A stretch of 64,000 bases of DNA from Krasilnikovozyma curviuscula. Taxonomy: Eukaryota > Basidiomycota > Tremellomycetes > Cystofilobasidiales > Mrakiaceae. Position numbers and translations under genes: made by a program. Under the pieces are notes generated by a model, which was given only the letters and a program-made list of their open reading frames with translations, was not told the origin of the DNA and did no database searches. Positions 1 to 11,600 of the stretch are shown piece by piece (position 1 is the stretch's first letter; every line of letters begins with the position of its first letter). The stretch lies in NCBI GenBank assembly GCA_014825775.1, contig MVAQ01000037.1, forward strand, positions 1 to 64,000, given 5' to 3'.

Positions 1-300
1 AAGTTGATTGAAGCTCCTCTTCCTTCTTCAAGGAGGCCTTTCGTTTCCGGGATGACGGTGGCCTGGCTGGGGTACCTGAAGTGTGTTCAGCAGGTTCATT
101 CTTCACTTCTGAGAACGGTGGTGCTGCCGCTGACTGCGAATTCGACGAGAGAGGCGACAGAAAAACAAAGGGAGGAAAAACGTGAGCCGCTGGATTTCTG
201 CCGTGTTGAGTCAAAGACGGCTCTACTAACTGTTGATTGCGTGCCAAATCCCATCCAAGCAAGCAGAGAAAACATTCTGGAGTCCTGTTCGAATGGAGAG
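1..300 (-). CDS. Possible 5' portion of a minus-strand gene (partial at window edge)
   Basis: On the minus strand a frame stays open from about 300 to the left edge. It encodes a Ser/Pro/Ala-rich stretch followed by a basic cluster, SSRKRKASLKKEEEL, near positions 55-10. A basic cluster after low-complexity sequence is typical of the disordered N-terminus of a nuclear protein, so a nuclear factor extending beyond position 1 is possible. This frame has no ATG inside the window, so the start would lie in an upstream exon or the frame may be chance. No domain is visible and no function is proposed. Confidence 0.25.
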
Positions 301-787
301 CTTACGCCTTAGAAAAGGGGGAACTGTGGAAATGTGGGCGGAGGGAAACCTCGGAGCGGGCAGCGGAAGGGCGTGGCGCGAGCAGGCAAAACAACAGCAG
401 CAAAGTCAGAAGCTACGCCATTGATGTATTGTTACTAGAGTATTGCTCCTTGTAAGTCTGGGATCCATCAACGCAAGTTTTATGTATTGTTGTGGATTTG
501 CTGGGATTCCCCCCCTCTTTTCACTGCGCAATTGATATCAACCATCAGTCGTTCGCAGTGATTGCCTCTGGCGGACCTTGACGCGAAGAAGCAAAAAAGG
601 GAAACAATGATCCCATCAAACCATCATACCACCAGGCCACGTCACATCAAAGTCGGTATATACACAAGAGATCGAGTAAAAGTATAAAGATACTAGAGAA
701 ACGCGCAGATCACCCTTCTCTTTCGCGTCACAGACAAAGAAAGCAAGCGATCTGATCAAGCGTGGAGGGCAGAGGCGAAGGGAGCGA
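301..787. other. Intergenic, no gene seen
   Basis: No frame here has convincing coding character. TATA-like stretches occur near 657 (tatatacac) and 682 (tataaag), but they do not lie just upstream of a supported start. The stretch separates the 3' end of the CipC gene from the possible minus-strand gene at the edge. Confidence 0.5.
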
Positions 788-1567
788 CTACGCTTCAGCG
801 GAAAAGCTGGTCATCTTAAAGTCGTCCTCGACGCCGTGACCGCTTTCAAGTGCTGCTTTAGCCTGTTTCTCAGCCTCTTCCAGTCGCAGTGCGAAAGCGA
901 TGAGTCAAGTTCAGCGGAGATGAAGAAGAGACACTGAGAGTGAGACGGGAGATGGTAACGGACCATGTTTGGCCTTCGCCTTGTCAAGGTAGTCGAGTCC
1001 TCTGCGATGCGTAACGAAGCCACAAGTTGAGTAAGTAAGGACCCAGTAGGGTTGAACAGGAATCAACTTTATGTGGCTACCGACTTGGTCTCAGCGAGCT
1101 GTAGAGCACAAAAGATGGTCAAGCGAGCGACATAACACAAGCAGATGGGACTGAGAGACGATATCACCAACCTTATCAAACAAACCTCCAGCGAGTCCAG
1201 CAACGATCTGCATGGCTTGAGCATGGTCGTTGGGCTTACCCATCTTCTTGCAATGGTCGTTGTAAGCTGCGATGCCAAGAGGAACGGGGTCAGCGAGGAA
1301 GCGTTTCAGGAAGGAGATGGGAGGAGGAAGGAAGTTCGAGGCAGGTCACCTTTCATGGCTTCGTAGGCAACAGCTCCTCCAATAAGCTCATGGGCAGTAG
1401 AGCCCTTGTGGCTCTCTGGAAGGTCGTTACCAGAGCTGTCATAGACGGCTTGGTGGTTCTCATTGTTGAAGGTGTCGAGAAATCTGACGCGAAGCAGGAT
1501 GTGGGAATGACAGCAATTCGTCAGTCACAGGTGGCCAGTGATTACAGATATGGGTAGCTCACCCCAT
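788..1567 (-). CDS. cipC: CipC-like (concanamycin-induced protein C, DUF3759) small protein
   Basis: Spliced minus-strand gene of six exons: 1567-1563, 1483-1350, 1266-1172, 1098-1085, 1001-964 and 876-788. All phases fit and give 124 residues. The protein starts MGFLDTFNN and carries the DUF3759 landmarks HELIGGAVAYEAMKAY, NDHAQAMQIVAGLAG and ETKGLDYLDKAKAKHEAEKQ. The family is a small, predicted helical, cytosolic protein first noted as induced by concanamycin in Aspergillus and often strongly expressed in stress or host contact; its biochemical role is unknown. Exon 1 holds only ATGGG and exon 4 is 14 nt, so ORF-based annotation would miss the gene. The start was chosen because it joins in phase to the conserved N-terminus. 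A TATAAAA box lies 109-115 bp upstream. Confidence 0.88.
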
Positions 1568-2899
1568 AGTAGAGCTGCTAGATATCAGTTGCAGTGGGCT
1601 CTGGCGGTGCGATGTGTTTGGATGAGATGGTCGCGGTCGTCGTTGGCAGTCACTGGACCCTCTTGCTTCACCTTCTTTTATAGCGCTAGCAATAATTATC
1701 TATTCCTTTTTTTTGTTTACTAATCCCTTTGTGTTACAAAATTACTGGGGATGTGCAGTTCCCAAGCCAAAGAGGGAAGTTTCTACACCAATTGTGAGCA
1801 GAACGAAGTTGTGCTTCAATTGTGCATCCCTCCATCACCTGCAAACTTGAGGCTCTCACGTTTTCTTCTCTTCACCTTCTGAGCCAGTGAGTCTAGGGCT
1901 AAGATGAAACTCGAAACGCATCACTGTCTTTTAGACTCGATCTGTTTTTTTGTCGAAAAAGTCTGTACCCAGATTAGAGTTACAGCATTTAGAGTCCTAA
2001 TCACAACGAACATCGGTCAATTTATGGCGGATAAACGAATAGTCTCGTTAGAGAAGGACTGCTGCAAATCCAAAGGATGAGAGGACAAGACAATGAAGTC
2101 AGTTGGGCGCCAGACAGAAGAGAAAAATATAATCCCTTAGAAGAATGCTCTCCTACTGGGGTCAGCGTTGTAAGCCTCGTTTCTTATTTTTGTTTTTTAT
2201 ATTTTGGAAAAAAAGGAAAAGACTTGATGCTGCAGCAGAGATAGGCTTCAGTATCACTGGTGTGAAGGGGAAACTAGGTTTAAATGGGGAAGGACCAGAA
2301 GTGAGCTAGTTGCGATGGTGTTATACTTTCCCATCACCGGCGGCACAAGAGCTATTGGTCCCAAGCATAAGTCAACAATCCTCCAGAAGTAACATCAACA
2401 GAGATAGTTCACAGACTGCAGACTGAGTTAAGGGGGTATAAAGCATTAATCTTCAGGTATGTACGCGTCGTTAAGAAAAAAGAAAAGAAAAAAACCCCCC
2501 AGAAATGAAGCAATAGACTTTCTTCAAAAGAGTCACAATAATTGACAAAAGCATGGAAATATTGAAATATAGAGAGAGACCCCTATTTGAGTTCCCTCGG
2601 ACGCACTTGCGGACAAAATAGAGATGGGTGAACTGAACCTCGCGAGTGAGCATAATGTTACAAACCAGTGCATAAGGCGGTTAGTATATGATATCTGTGA
2701 GAATTGGACCAGAAACTTGATGCTGTGCTGGATCTTGCCTTTCCTTCTGTCGTCAATGGCCAGTCATGATACAAAGGGTTGATTGGTACAGATTTATTGC
2801 TAAGTTAGCTGAGCGAGTACAGTCATTATTGATTTCGTTAGATTGAGGTTTGAGTCAGGACAAGTTAATAGATCCAGCTGTCAACTTCGGATGGGGAAT
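1568..2899. other. Intergenic, CipC promoter and lipase 3' flank
   Basis: 1.3 kb between two minus-strand genes. It holds the CipC upstream region (TATA box at 1676) and the 3' flank of the lipase gene. Short open frames such as 2471-2653 have no recognisable motif and no matching splice sites. I see no RNA gene or repeat. Confidence 0.5.
1676..1682 (-). promoter_or_regulatory. TATA box of the CipC gene
   Basis: On the minus strand the sequence reads TATAAAA, 109-115 bp upstream of the CipC start codon. Spacing and sequence suit a fungal core promoter for a strongly or inducibly expressed gene. Assignment is by position only. Confidence 0.45.
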
Positions 2900-5800
2900 T
2901 TATTTGGACGAGTCCGAAGTGACAGATTTGCCGATTAGGTCGCGCTGCAGACCGAAGAACAATCAGGGAAAGTCAGACAACTAGGTAAATTTAGAGAAAA
3001 TGCTGACACTTACCAATCTAAGATCCACTGATCCGTTGCCTTTATTCCAGGTGTTCTCCTCCGGCTCGAATAGCCTAAAGTCATCCTCCTCATCTTCCTC
3101 TGAGCTACTCGACGACTCGAAACCTATCGCACTACCATTCATGACTCTCTTGGCAAAGGACCTAGACCTGGACCCACTTCTGTTAGAAGTACCAGATGCT
3201 TGGCGTTTCGGGTGGTGCGACGAGTCCGGAAGCGGCTTTTTCTCGGTGGCAGGAGAGAGCATGGAAGTGGGTGATGTTGGCCAAGCAAGAGAAAAAGATG
3301 GAAAAGATTTCGTTCGTTTACGGAACTGGCGTAGTGATGAACTGAATGATGGGAACCCGGCAGTAGGTGAGATGGAGTTGTTGCCTGATGGTGCGTCATT
3401 GGAAATATCCTCATCAGATGACTGAGCTCGACTGTCTCCACCAGAGACAATCTTGGCTTTGGTCGCTTGCTTTGCTCTTGATCGAAGGTTGTTTCTGGAT
3501 CCGATTGGAGGTAGAACTGGCAGCTTGAGCGCTGGGATATCTTCACCAGAGGAGTCGCGACTGAGTAAGTGCGAGTTTTCTTGTCCACCGCCAGGAGGAA
3601 GTATGAAGGCCCCAACTTCGGTATCAGAGAATGAGAGGGCATGATCATCTCGAGCCGGAAGTTGCGGCGATGCGCCTCCAGCCATAGTCGAACCAGACGC
3701 ATAGTTGGAGGAGCCCGCAAGTCTGTTTTGACGAAGCGCTCGTCTGACTGCTTTTCTCCCTCGCGTAATTTCGCCCTCAATTTTGTCTCGGTTGGAGATC
3801 ATATGGAGCTATCAAGTAGAATTGTCAGAGCATGGTAAAGGAGAAGTCAAGAAAGGCACCAACTTTAGGCCAAGCTGCTCGCTGTCCAACGTCCAGCATT
3901 CGTCTTAGTTCCACTCTATCCGGATCGGTGAGAATATGGATCCAGTCCTATAAAACGAGATGGATTAAGCATGCGAGCCAACAAGTGAGTTGAAAGAACC
4001 ATCAGAGGACGGACCATGAACCTAGTCTTTGGCCAAATAGTGATGGTCCCTTCAAATTTCTGAAGGAACACACCAGACCAGCTGCACCATTAACCATTGA
4101 GTTAGTATAAAATCCAGAATCAGAAAATGACGTGGCTCACTCTTGTCCGAGCATTGTCGGCATCAACTCTAGGTCCCTGATCACTTTGAAGTTTTTTGTC
4201 AACTCTAACTTAAGGTACTGTTCAATTGCGCTAAGAATAAATCCTCCTCTCCAACCTCTACCCTTCCTATGCGCTACAGGCCTTCCCGCGGATCCTCGTG
4301 GTGCAAAGAAGAACAAGTGAACGTGTGGGTTAACTTGAGAGACAATTGAGTGGTTGACGTTGAACAGTAAATGGAGGGACTGGAGTGGGATGTCGACTCT
4401 GAGAGATCCATCTTTGAATCGAGACCCCCAGTTCCAGGGAACGACGCCCATGCGCGTTTTGGTCATGAGAACAACGGGGTTGAGGATACCCGGAACTAAA
4501 GAATTAAGATCGAGGTCAGTAGGTTGGACGAGTTAGTCGAATAGATACCATGAGCTCACCAGCTGCACTAGCGATTATTGCACTCCAAATGACACAATCT
4601 GGACTCGTGAGGTAGTTCAGCAGCTTGGTGGGGCTATGTCGGTCGTGAGGGATGACGCTGACATTCAGAACCTAAGTAGAGAACAAAGTTTTGATTAGTT
4701 TAGTCGTGGATCACACTAGGTAATGGGTACTCGCTCGTCCAGTTCTCTCATACGCCTCCCTGAACGTCAGACTGCCATGTGTGAAGAAAGTAGCCTTGCG
4801 CGCCCAATTCAGCGTATCAAATCTCGCGCCAGTCTTCATGAACCGTCTGATCCATACTCCCATGCTGGATCATAGTAACAAAAGGAATGAGGTCAGTGGG
4901 AAACGACAAAAAGAAAAAGAAGGCAACCGAACGGACCTTTCTTCACAGGCAGTGATTCGGTCGGCAAGTTCAGGCACAAGCAGTTCTTTGAGCTCATCAT
5001 TTGTCCTCGTACAGATCAAGGCAGCGACTAGCGCACCAGCGGACGTTCCTGCAAAATTAAGAGAAGTAATCTATCAGTCAGCATCATATCTCCAAAAAAT
5101 GTTAGAACAGCGAACTTCAAACTGACCAGTGACGACTCTCGGCAGCAGACCTTTCTCTAAAAACGCTTTACACAGCCCAAAATGGTAGTATCCAAAGCTT
5201 GCTCCTCCGGACAAGCATAACGCTGTCGATCCAAAGTTTTTGGTCGCCGATTTGAAGAACTTCTTCTTCTCCTCCGCCGTGATGGTGGTGGATTCGCGGA
5301 CACAGGCAAGGGAAAGGGATATCTCCTGTATGTAAGCTTGTATTTCGAAACCAAATTTATGTCAGTGTTACGCGAGCATGAGAGAACAAGGAGACAGACC
5401 TTCAATTAAGTTCTTTGTGCCGTAAAAAGTCTCACTATATAACCTTCCCCTCTCTGTTCCACCAAAGTTCGGCCTCAAACAAACATTGAGCACCTCCATG
5501 ATCCCGCGAGTATCTCCCTGAGCTCTGAGAGAAGATAGCGAGCGCTTGACCTTACGAACAAGCGAGTAGTCGTACTGCGAGTCTTCGTCTTCCTGTTGTT
5601 TCCAAAGAGAAATATATGAGAAAGAGAACCATAGATGAGGAAGGGGGAGGCGACAAACTTGTTTCCACTCGTCGAACCCGAGGTACTCGTCCATCTCCAA
5701 CGCCGCCTTCTTCCAAGCATCATAACTCTCAGCCTCACGAAGCTTCTTTCTGATAACTCGTCTTTAGAACCCAACCAACCAAAAAGCAAGAGAAAAACCC

Positions 5801-6709
5801 TCTCAATCATCAGTTTAGAAACGACAGATGATGGCGGGTGAGATGGGACTCACTTATGTCCAGTCCATGCGAGTAGGAACTCGAATACGTTGACAATCTG
5901 TCGGACTAGGACGTAGATCGAGAACTCCGTAGCAATGAACAACAGCAACAGTAACTATACAATAAGAAGTGGTCAGAACTGGGACCAGATTGATATCGAA
6001 ATGAGGAAAAGGGAAAGAAGAGGGGCGTACGAGAAGCGGATAGCGTGCGAAATGATAACTCCAGCCTTGTTTTTGGCTCTTCGGATGACGATTTGATCTC
6101 CTTCTCGCCCAAAATTTGAAGTTAGAGTATCAGTAGTGTTGTTCTCACAGGATCACCAACCAAACAAATACGACGAACTTCTTGACTTTGGAATGGATTG
6201 GCGCGAAATCGCTCACCGCTCTCAACTTTTCGACTCCTCTCCTACCGCTTTCACTCCCTTCACCGCCGCTGAGTCCAGGTGGAAACTTCACCGCGCTACC
6301 CTTTCTACTGCCCTGTCTGGAATTAGCTTCGCCATTCGGGAAGTATGCCTCCCCACTGCCCTCTGTGAAGTTCTCCCTGCCGTTAGCAGAAGAGGTGAGA
6401 CCGTTGGCGTCCATGTCGGAATAAGGGCGTTGACCGTTTGCGTCCAGACCAGGAGAACGGTCGTCAGTCCCTCCGGATAGTGGAGAGGTGAGGTTGTCTG
6501 GTGTGGAGGAGAGGTCGGGTGCGTTGAGCGCTTTCTCAAAAGCGATGATGTGACTTTTTTTTGTTAAGAAGTTTTGATCAGAGCTGGGATACGAAAAAAG
6601 GTGCAGCAAGCGAGATCGAGCTCGAAACAATGCGGACATACTCTTCATTGACGAAATCTTCGTCCAAGAGAGGACTTCGTTTCCCAGATGGAATGGCTGA
6701 AGTCGCCAT
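2900..6709 (-). CDS. Patatin-like phospholipase/triacylglycerol lipase with DUF3336 domain
   Basis: Multi-exon minus-strand gene starting MATSAIPSGKRSPLL at 6709. In order: a disordered Ser/Gly-rich N-terminus (about 6560-6145); a hydrophobic, probably membrane-associated segment LLLLFIATEFSIYVLV (near 5930); DUF3336 (KLREAESYDAWKKAALEMDE); and a patatin core. The core has an oxyanion-type glycine motif (LSGGASFGYYHFG, near 5190), the nucleophile elbow GTSAG (near 5040) and the catalytic-dyad Asp in FKDGSLR (near 4400). A long Ser-rich acidic C-terminus follows. The family includes yeast TGL3/4/5 and SDP1-type lipases, acting at lipid droplets or membranes on acylglycerols or lysophospholipids; the exact substrate cannot be read here. 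I end it at TAA 2902-2900, because donor GTAAGT at about 3014 joins in phase to an exon near 2944. Without that splice the frame stops at 2981. Confidence 0.9.
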
Positions 6710-8682
6710 TTTTTGAGTATGTGCCTCTATCTGAGAGCTTAAGCCAATTCCAAAACGAAGATCGTGCTATATGCGTTGTGGTTTGTTTGAGTAGACACCT
6801 TGGTGTCGAGTTACAAATGTACGGTGAGTAGGATCTTTCTAAAAGTATCAAGCAAAGCAACTATTAGTCTTTGCCCTATGAAGGTACTGATTATGAAGCA
6901 CAGAGAAAGAAGGGGGACTGACTAAACTGTGAATGTTCACCCGCCGAGAAATTGAGAGAGCTAGTTCAAGTCTGGAAGGGCCACCAGCAGAGTGATTGCA
7001 GCGAACAATATCAACGTTTTCCGTCTATTATTCCTCACACAGTGGTTCAGAATGGAGGAACTCGCAAATATGGATAACCAACGAACCAAAAGCAGACCTC
7101 TGAGTAGCCAGCCTTCCGCTGCAGTCAGTAAGTAGCCTTCAAGCGCCAAAAGGTAAGATCAGTACAGTTTCAAATCCATCCCGTTAAATGCATAGAGCAT
7201 CACTGAAACCTTGTTTCAGTAGAGAAAAGGACGTACCTCCTGCCAATGAATGTCTTTTGGGAAGGAAAGAAGGGAGGAGACTTGACCAGCAGCACGTTCC
7301 AGGTTTCCAATCTAGTATTTTTTCCCTTCACTGGTATCTGACTTGGAAGATAACTCAGACTAAGGTAGAAGACGTGTTGGTATGTGCAAGGGTGGTCTTA
7401 ATGATTTGCTGGGACCAGAGCAGGAGAGGCCGTGGTGACGCAGGGCGAACGCCAGGGATAAGGTGGCGTCTGCAAGTTCTCTCAATTTCGTTGTTTCCTC
7501 TCAGTAAAGATACAGACAATAGAGATATTTACATCGGAATCGAAATAAATAATAAAAAATTGCAATTTTTTCTTATGCGATTCAACTTTGGAGTTGCCCC
7601 GTGAACCATGCCTATGGCTTCCTCGCCTGATTGCAGCCCCATAGGCATGTGTATTAGTCAGTTCCGCCCAGATATCATTGAACAACCAGAAAATTAATAC
7701 TGAATCATTATCAACCCACTTCCCCTTTCCCCCCGCTCAGGAAAGTAACCCATCAAATCCCTCCAGATCCCCTGGTACATCTCGTCCTTACCCCACTTCA
7801 ACGGCTCAACTGAAACAAACATGTTCCCATACACCTCACTTCTCTCCAATTTTTCCTTCTGTATCCGAGGATATGATCGTAGGAGGTGAGAGAGGCAGGA
7901 GCGTTTGGCTGGATGAAGGGGGTTCGCGACGGAGGACCAGCAGAGTGTGGGGGTCGAATGATGACTGACGCTACTTTGTTTGCAGGAAGTAGGGACGAGG
8001 AGAACTCTTATTATTCTTCAGCAGAGGCCATTCTGAACTATTCATTGCTTCATAGTTACTTCTACTCACGCCGTTGTCGCTACTGAATAGAGACGTTTTG
8101 GCAACCTTGCTTATCAGATCGGGAAGAGTCAGCGCAGCGTAAATGCCCACAAACACGAATTTGTTCCTAGAGCTGCATTGTTATATTTTCAGAGTCCTTG
8201 GTGGATTTAATTTTTGCATTTCTTATAATTAATGTAATAAAAAATGTTGCTGTGAACAGAAACATCCCAAGCAAGCATGAAGGTACGTCTCTAAGAGAAC
8301 TCCTCTTGCTAGCTGTCCTCAACCACCCAAAGTCACGGCAGAGGCCGCCTTGTACCTGGTGGACCCTCTAACACAGTGAGTCCCTTCATTGAAACATCCA
8401 GACTCGCTGAGGTGAATCGAGAACCGTCTGTCTGAGCGGATTCGAAAATCGTTTTGGGTGAGGCATTTTGAGAATGGAGAAACTCATATTTGCCAATTTG
8501 TCAGCTTTCAGATTGGCTAGGTTCAACTTCAACGACCACCATCGAAATAATAGATAAATATAGATCTCTAGATCGTGTCTGTTGAGACAACAGCTATATT
8601 GATTAGAAATACTGGTTTGTCCCCAAATACTGGTCTAGCTAGCTCATGTACTGAACCTCTCTCTTCTCTATTCCAGCCAACC
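6710..8682. other. Divergent intergenic region with a probable 5'-UTR intron
   Basis: About 2 kb between the lipase start (leftward) and the copper ATPase start (rightward), so it should hold both promoters. A pyrimidine tract ending in ttccag (8671-8676), just before the ATPase ATG, looks like a 3' splice site, suggesting an intron in the ATPase 5' UTR. The only structured element seen is the inverted repeat at 7607-7649. No coding frame has recognisable features. Confidence 0.45.
7607..7649. repeat. 11-bp perfect inverted repeat with 21-nt loop
   Basis: CATGCCTATGG (7607-7617) is repeated in perfect inverted form at 7639-7649, separated by 21 nt. It could fold as a stem-loop in RNA or act as a palindromic protein site. 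It lies in the divergent promoter region, and its role is unknown. Confidence 0.6.
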
Positions 8683-11600
8683 ATGTCGTCCACCGACCGC
8701 AGTAAATCAAACACAGTATCCCTTCTGATCCCAAACATGCACTGCCCCTCCTGCCTCACACACATCAACTCCCTCCTCGCACCCTTCCCGCTCGAAGACG
8801 TCGCCATTTCCCTCCTTTCCCGCACAGTGACCTTCGTCCTCCCACACAGACATGGAGAGGAGAAAAATGTGTTCAGGGAGGTCGTCGAGACGTTGAAGGA
8901 CGACGGCGGGTTTCAGGTGTCGAACGTCGGTGGGGCGGAGGGCGGGTTGCCGTCGTACACCAAAATTACCACAGCGAAGGAGCCAGCAGGTAGAAAAGGC
9001 TTTTACTCTCGTTTCTTCGGCGGTGGGATGAAGAGCCAAGAAGAGGTGGTGCCAATGAGTGAGCGCAGGAGGAGACACGTCGAGAATTGTCAAGCTTGTC
9101 AGATTGAAGAAGCCGCTGCTGCCGGTGGACATACGGGGCAACAAGGGGGTAGTGGAGACCAACAATTTGGTGAAGAGGAAGAGCAGGCAAAGGAGGAGAA
9201 CGAAGAGAAAGAACGCGGTGTTGAAGTGTGGGAATCTACCTTCTCAATCAAGGGAATGACTTGCTCGTATGTCCAATCCCTCCTCCTTACTTGCTCTGCT
9301 TTGCACAATTAACATACTACTCTTTTCATATTTTATCAATGCAGAGCGTGTACATCGTCGATCTCTCATGCCCTATCACTGCACGCCTCTATCCTAAAAT
9401 CAGAAATCAACCTTCTCTCCTCCTCGGCACAAGTTACCTACACCCACCCAGCGATCACAGACATTGAAATCCGCGAAATAATTGATGACACAGGGTTCGA
9501 TGTCGAGATTCTATCATCTCGTCGAGTGGCCCAGCCGAAAGAAGATGTGACCCAAAGTTGGGCGGCCAAGACGACGCTATCTATATCCGGGATGACTTGT
9601 TCTGCATGCTCGGGGAGTATTACAACCAACCTACTGGCCCTTCCTGGGGTTAAAGAAGTGTCGATCTCAGCGGTCACTCATTCGGGAGTGGTGTTCCACG
9701 ACACGGCGGTTATTGGCATCGAGGAGATCAAGGAAGCGGTCGAAGATAGTGGATATGAGTGTACTGTTATTCAGAGTGTTTCTGATGGAGAAAGAGGGAA
9801 GGCGGAAAAGGGGAAAGGGAGAGAAGAAAGTGTCAGGAGGACCGTTGTTGTCCGGGTCGATGGTGTCTTCTGCAAGTGAGTACTTCTCCTCTCTCACTCG
9901 TCAGTGGACTTCAGCTGACTTATTGCTTATAAAAGAGAATGTATTGCGAAACTGAATTCGCATCTCACCTCCCTCTCCTCGAGCAATCAAATCACCTCCT
10001 TCACCCCATTTACGCTGTTGACGACCACGACGACCTCGAGCGGGACGAAAACGAAGAAAAAACTCAACTACACCCAGTCAACCATCACATACGCTCCTCA
10101 AGAACCACTTACCATTCGTTCTTTGCTTTCCTCGCTGAAAGACGTGGACGAGGACCAATTTGAAGCGAGCTTAGTGAAGGTCAAGAGTGTGACCGATTGT
10201 GCGGAGGAGATCCAGCGTGAAGAACGGAATGTCTTGATCAAGCACTTTGCAGTCGCTTTTGCGGTCGCAGTACCAACCTTCATCATGTTTGTTCTCTATC
10301 TTTGTCTCTTGTCTCGAGCATCTTACTGACTAGCGGCGGTTTGACAGCGCAATCGTCGGCATGGTCCTTCTTCCTTCAACCTCTTCTTTCCGACAATATT
10401 TCACCACTTCTGTTTGGGGCAACGCTTCAAGAGGGACTGTTTCTCTATGGTGTCTCGCAACTGTTGTTCAGTTCGGAGTCGGGAAGCTCTTCTATTCCCG
10501 TGCATGGAAGTCAATCTGGCCTCACCTTCGTTTTCTCCTCCCATTTTCCTCATCTAAGAACCAGAAGCTGAAAAGACTGAATTGGAGATCCGCCTTTTCG
10601 TTTGGATCGATGGACCTGCTGGTGGTGCTTTCGACGAGCACTAGTTATTTCGCGAGTTTGGCAATGATGATCCTCAGTGTGAAGGAGGGGAAGGGAAGTT
10701 CAATGGAGGAGGAGATGACATACTTCGATAGCTGTGTTTTCTTGATCGGGTTCATTCTCGCTGGGAGGGTATTGGAGGCGTTTGCGAAGTCGAAGGTGGG
10801 TTGTTGTTGCTTGTAGCTTCTGCCTGCATTTGACCAAAATCTTCCTTTCACTTTTAAATGGTAGACTACAAGTGCTATTGGTCTCTTAGGCTCTCTTCGT
10901 CCCGAGACGGCTTTCTTGATGCCTGACCCTAACCTCCAGCCCATCTTGCCCTCAATCTCACTGGACCTTGAAAAAGATGACATTGCGTCCCAATCCTCAT
11001 TCTCCGAAGATATCGTGGTAACGAATGAACCCACCTCGACTCCAGTTGATCACCTCGAAATCGGCGACTACGTCCTCGTCCGGCCTGGAGACTTCCCTCC
11101 TGTTGACGGAACGATCGTCTCTGGCTCTACGCAGTTCGACGAGTCGAGTTTGACCGGTGAATCTCTTCCTGCGAAGAAAAACCCGGGAGATCAAGTCTTG
11201 ACGGGAACGACGAATCTCTCGTCTGCGGTGGTGATTCGAGTCGATGCCGTCGGACAAGAGACGATGGTTGAGAAAATCATTCGCGCCGTCTCAGAGGCCT
11301 CCAACAGGAAAGCACCCATCGAAAGGTTAGCGGAGAAGATCACGGGTGTATTTGTGCCTGTGATTGTGTACATTGCGCTGGGAGTGCTGGTCGTCTGGTT
11401 AGGCGTCAGTTTGGGAGGTGTTATTCCGGACAGCTACCTGGGGATGGACCAGATGAATACGAGTGGAAGGGTATTCTTCGCTTTCCAGTTGTGAGTGGTG
11501 AACTTTCATTGCGGCGCTTTGAAACCCTGTTCACACTGTACTCGATCTTGAATTCCAGCGCCATCGCTGCTCTCGTTATCAGCTGTCCTTGTGGAATTGG

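Noticed and set aside
3000..3425. Plus-strand 141-codon frame
   Set aside because: Antisense shadow of the Ser-rich acidic tail of the patatin-like gene, which has continuous exon support.
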